From Solirubrobacterales bacterium (GTDB lineage Bacteria; Actinomycetota; Thermoleophilia; Solirubrobacterales; 70-9), in NCBI GenBank assembly GCA_030152805.1, contig JASLIG010000135.1, positions 1 through 7,011 of the forward strand: a stretch of 7,011 nucleotides of DNA. Reading direction: 5' to 3'. Of this stretch, positions 4,385 through 7,011 are shown one piece after another. A program made the position numbers and the translations under genes. Numbering within the stretch: the stretch's first letter is position 1; each line of letters starts with the position of its first letter. The notes under the pieces are model-generated. The model did not search any database. It was not told the origin of the DNA and saw only the letters and a program-made list of their open reading frames with translations.

Positions 4385-7011
4385 TCCGCCCAAAGACACT
4401 TCTCGCCTCCGTCCTTGCGACCGCGTTGCTTGCACTGCCGAGTGCAGCCCAAGCCGACTTCGGCATCCTGCCCGGCTCGACCTCGATGACGGCCCTGAAG
4501 AAAAACGGCACGATCGAGACCCAGGCTTCCGCCCATCCCGACACCTTCACCGTGCACTTCGACCTGAAGACCGATGCGGGAGGAAAAACCGAAGGCGGGG
4601 AAATGCGCAACGTCATCGTCGACCTGCCACCCGGCTTCGTCGGCAACCCGGCCGCGGTGCCCAAATGCCCGACCAAGGACTTCGAAGGATACAATCCCCA
4701 ATGCCCGATCTCCACCCAGGTCGGCGTCCTGCGCGCCCTCGTGCGCGGCCTCGGCCAGGTCGTCGGACCGATCTACAACCTCACTCCCCCGCCGGGGGTT
4801 GCCAACGAGTTCGGCTTCAGCGTCGCCGAACTCACCTCCCTGCAGTTCGCCTCGGTGCGCAGCGAGGAAGGCTACGGGCTGCGGATCGGTGCCCCCAACA
4901 TCCCACTGGAGACCACATCGGTCACCGAGACGATCTGGGGCGTCCCCGCCGACGAAAGCCACGACACAGAACGCGGTCCCGAAGCGTTTGAAGGGGGCGA
5001 AATCACGGTCCATTCCGACGCCCCCAAACTCGCCTACCTGACGATGCCCGCCTCCTGCGATGCACCGCCCGAGATCACGGTCAAGGTCGACTCCAAGCAG
5101 GAACCGGGCGTCTTCTCCGAAGAAAGCGCCACTTTCCTCGATGCGGCCAAAGCGCCCGCCTCGATGTCTGGCTGCGACGCGGTCCCCTTCTCGCCCAAGA
5201 TCGCCTCCCAGCCCTCCACGAGATTGGCCGAGAGCCCCTCGGGCCTCGATTTCGAGCTGAAGCTGCCCAACCAGGGACTGACCAGCCAGGGCAACCTCTC
5301 CGAAACAGAGCCAAGGAAGACCGTCGTCACCCTGCCCCGAGGGATGAGCGTCAACCCCTCCTTCGCCGAAGGGACCGGTGTTTGTTCAGAGGAACAGTTC
5401 AAAGCCGAGAAGATCGACTCGAAAGCGGGAGCAGGCTGCCCGGAAGCATCGAAGCTGGGAAGCGTGATCGCCAAGAGTCCGCTGCTCGAGGAACCGATCG
5501 AAGGAGCGGTCTACCTCGCTACCCCGTATGAGAATCGCTTCGGCACCCTGGCGGCGATGTATCTGGTTGCCAGGGCTCCCGAAAGAGGAATCCTCGTCAA
5601 GCAGGCCGGCAAGATCGAGTTCGATCCGAATACGGGCCAGATCACCACCACCTTCGACGACCTGCCACCCGTTCCGTATTCCTCCTTCAAGCTCCACTTC
5701 AGGGAAGGAGCGAGAGCGCCGCTTGCAACCCCTTCTGCCTGCGGCACCTATGAGACCGTCGCCAAGTTCACCCCCTTCTCGGCCAAAGACGACACCGAAG
5801 CGATCCAAACAATCGGCAACTTCCAGATCGAAAAGGGTCCTGACGGAGGTCCCTGTCCAACGGGCGGCCTTCCCCCCTTCAAACCGGGCCTGATCGCAGG
5901 AAGCATCAACAACGCTGCGGGACGCTTCTCTCCCTTCAACGTGCGCCTGTTCAGAACCGACTCAGAACAGGAGATCACCCGCTTCTCGATCAAGCTGCCG
6001 CCGGGGATCGTCGGCAAGCTGGCGGGTATTCCCTTCTGCTCGGACGCTGCGATCGAAGCGGCGAAGGCAAGAACCGGGATCCACGGCGGCCAGGAAGAGA
6101 TCGACAGTCCCTCTTGCCCCGCAGCGAGTGAAATAGGCCACTCCCTGGCGGGATCGGGAGTCGGCTCTGCCTTGGCCTACGTCCCAGGCAAGCTCTACCT
6201 CGCAGGCCCCTACCACGGAAGCGCGATAAGCCTCGTAGCGATCACAGCCGCCAAGGCAGGTCCCTTCGACCTGGGAACAGTCGTGATCCGCCGGGCCTTC
6301 AAGGTAGACCCCGAAACAGGCGAAGTCTTCATCGACGCGACCGGATCGGATCCGATCCCCCACATCCTCAAGGGCGTGCCGGTCCACCTCAGAGACATCA
6401 GGGCCTATACCGATAGGCCCAACTTCGTCTTGAACCCAAGCAGCTGCAAGAGAACCTCAACCGCAAGCACGCTCTTGGGAAGCGGCCTCGATTTCTCCTC
6501 CGAAGCAGACGATCGCCCGGTAACGGTCTCAACCCCCTTCCAGGCAGCAGATTGCGCCGCCCTTCCCTTCAAGCCGAGGCTGACCTTCAAGCTGAAGGGG
6601 GGAACGAGACGAGGAGCCCATCCAGCCCTCAAGGCAACCCTTCGGATGAACGGGATCGGCGAAGCAGGCGTGAAAAGAACAGAAGTGATCCTGCCTTCCT
6701 CGGAGTTCATCGAGAACGCCCACTTCAACACGATCTGCACCAGGGTCCAGTTCAAAGCGGGATCGGTTCCCGGAGAAAAGTGCCCAGCTGGATCGATCTA
6801 CGGCAAAGCGGTGGCGAAGACCCCGATCCTCTCCGAGCCACTGGCGGGACCGGTCTTCCTGCGCTCCTCCGAACACCAGCTCCCAGACGTGGTCGCATCG
6901 CTTCACAACGGCGAGATCGACGTCGTCTTGGTCGGCCACGTCGATTCGGTCAAAGGAAGGCTCAGAAACACCTTCGAAGCCACCCCTGACGCTCCGGTCT
7001 CCTCAGTGATC
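4381..7011 (+). CDS. Large secreted modular repeat protein, 3' end beyond the window (partial)
   Basis: This GTG-started frame stays open for 877 codons to the last base of the window, so the true protein is longer. Residues 1-25 are a clear signal peptide (R3, K5, hydrophobic 7-20, AQA-D cleavage at 25/26). The mature part begins DFGILPGS. At least four tandem modules follow, each opening with an LPxG-like turn (82, 318, 539, 771). Each then has a cysteine pair whose second member is CP (C96/C108, C335/C353, C553/C579, C786/C801), then G-x-[VIL]-[YF]-x-L. Modules 1-3 add P-[AS]-[AS]-C (C226, C454, C689) and C...PF-[SK]-P (C265, C492, C725). Even cysteine numbers per module and alternating hydrophobic strands suggest disulfide-linked beta domains outside the cell. 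I recognise no named domain or active site. The N-terminal style resembles a large paralogous family I recall from Solirubrobacterales, mostly annotated hypothetical. The gene is coupled to the preceding one by a 4-bp overlap. Arg codons AGA/AGG become frequent only after about residue 280. Confidence 0.92.
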   Translation, partial: MIRPKTLLASVLATALLALPSAAQADFGILPGSTSMTALKKNGTIETQASAHPDTFTVHFDLKTDAGGKTEGGEMRNVIVDLPPGFVGNPAAVPKCPTKDFEGYNPQCPISTQVGVLRALVRGLGQVVGPIYNLTPPPGVANEFGFSVAELTSLQFASVRSEEGYGLRIGAPNIPLETTSVTETIWGVPADESHDTERGPEAFEGGEITVHSDAPKLAYLTMPASCDAPPEITVKVDSKQEPGVFSEESATFLDAAKAPASMSGCDAVPFSPKIASQPSTRLAESPSGLDFELKLPNQGLTSQGNLSETEPRKTVVTLPRGMSVNPSFAEGTGVCSEEQFKAEKIDSKAGAGCPEASKLGSVIAKSPLLEEPIEGAVYLATPYENRFGTLAAMYLVARAPERGILVKQAGKIEFDPNTGQITTTFDDLPPVPYSSFKLHFREGARAPLATPSACGTYETVAKFTPFSAKDDTEAIQTIGNFQIEKGPDGGPCPTGGLPPFKPGLIAGSINNAAGRFSPFNVRLFRTDSEQEITRFSIKLPPGIVGKLAGIPFCSDAAIEAAKARTGIHGGQEEIDSPSCPAASEIGHSLAGSGVGSALAYVPGKLYLAGPYHGSAISLVAITAAKAGPFDLGTVVIRRAFKVDPETGEVFIDATGSDPIPHILKGVPVHLRDIRAYTDRPNFVLNPSSCKRTSTASTLLGSGLDFSSEADDRPVTVSTPFQAADCAALPFKPRLTFKLKGGTRRGAHPALKATLRMNGIGEAGVKRTEVILPSSEFIENAHFNTICTRVQFKAGSVPGEKCPAGSIYGKAVAKTPILSEPLAGPVFLRSSEHQLPDVVASLHNGEIDVVLVGHVDSVKGRLRNTFEATPDAPVSSVI
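4624..7011 (+). repeat. Four diverged tandem protein modules (about 230 residues each)
   Basis: Aligning the translated frame on itself gives modules at residues 82-274, 318-504, 539-734 and 771 to the window end. The 'CP' cysteine recurs at 108, 353, 579 and 801 (steps 245, 226, 222). The P-[AS]-[AS]-C cysteine recurs at 226, 454 and 689 (steps 228, 235), and the cysteine before PF-[SK]-P at 265, 492 and 725 (steps 227, 233). Modules 2 and 3 also share D-P-x-T-G (415-419, 643-647) before the third cysteine. Identity outside these anchors is low, so this is old protein-level duplication, not a DNA repeat. Module 4 is cut by the window end. Confidence 0.78.

Noticed and set aside
4431..4446. 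Small perfect hairpin (TGCACT, 4-nt loop GCCG, AGTGCA) inside the signal peptide codons of gene 3
   Set aside because: A 6-bp stem within coding sequence is easily expected by chance. It lies 50 nt after the start codon, too far to block initiation.
3846..4991. Long + strand frame of 381 codons spanning the gene 2/gene 3 junction
   Set aside because: Its product is dominated by Arg, Ser, Pro and Thr without domain structure, and it overlaps two well-supported genes in other frames. It is a GC-rich shadow.
4222..5013. Antisense frame of 263 codons across the gene 2/gene 3 junction
   Set aside because: It lies opposite the Lys-rich tail and the signal peptide of gene 3, so its hydrophobic stretches (Leu/Phe/Val runs) simply mirror Lys codons. 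No family resemblance and no separate promoter were seen.

Overview
The window is GC-rich and is almost wholly occupied by three genes on the + strand. All three appear to encode exported, extracytoplasmic proteins. The style of the proteins suggests a soil actinobacterium of the class Thermoleophilia (order Solirubrobacterales): a collagen-like stalk with a 'TGTWA...TWAVTA' head, a long NHL/FN3/TolB-like protein containing 'LPDGRVYELVSP' and 'CPSCNPTG', and a large cysteine-paired modular protein beginning 'ADFGI'. This placement rests on remembered family style and not on a search. No RNA gene, transposon, CRISPR array or phage gene was recognised.

Layout: (1) 23-784, a 253-residue secreted or membrane-anchored collagen-like protein with 22 uninterrupted Gly-X-Y triplets and a beta-rich C-terminal head. 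(2) 785-862, a short intergenic gap holding a perfect 12-bp GC-rich hairpin and the ribosome binding site of the next gene. (3) 863-4384, a 1173-residue exported protein: signal peptide, NHL-like propeller, FN3-like domain, TolB/PD40-like propeller, and a Lys/His-rich tail. (4) 4381 to the window end, a GTG-started frame of 877 codons without a stop. It overlaps the previous gene by 4 bp (GTGA) and has a strong GGAGGTG Shine-Dalgarno. It encodes a secreted protein of at least four tandem, cysteine-paired modules of about 230 residues and runs off the window.

How they may work together: genes 2 and 3 are almost certainly co-transcribed and probably translationally coupled. Gene 1 has the same orientation, but the hairpin lies between it and gene 2, so it may be only partly coupled. 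A stalk protein, a double-propeller adhesin-like protein with a polycationic tail, and a giant disulfide-rich repeat protein would fit a cell-surface or extracellular-matrix cassette. No enzymatic domain was recognised in any of them, so their function is unknown and the surface-assembly idea is an inference.
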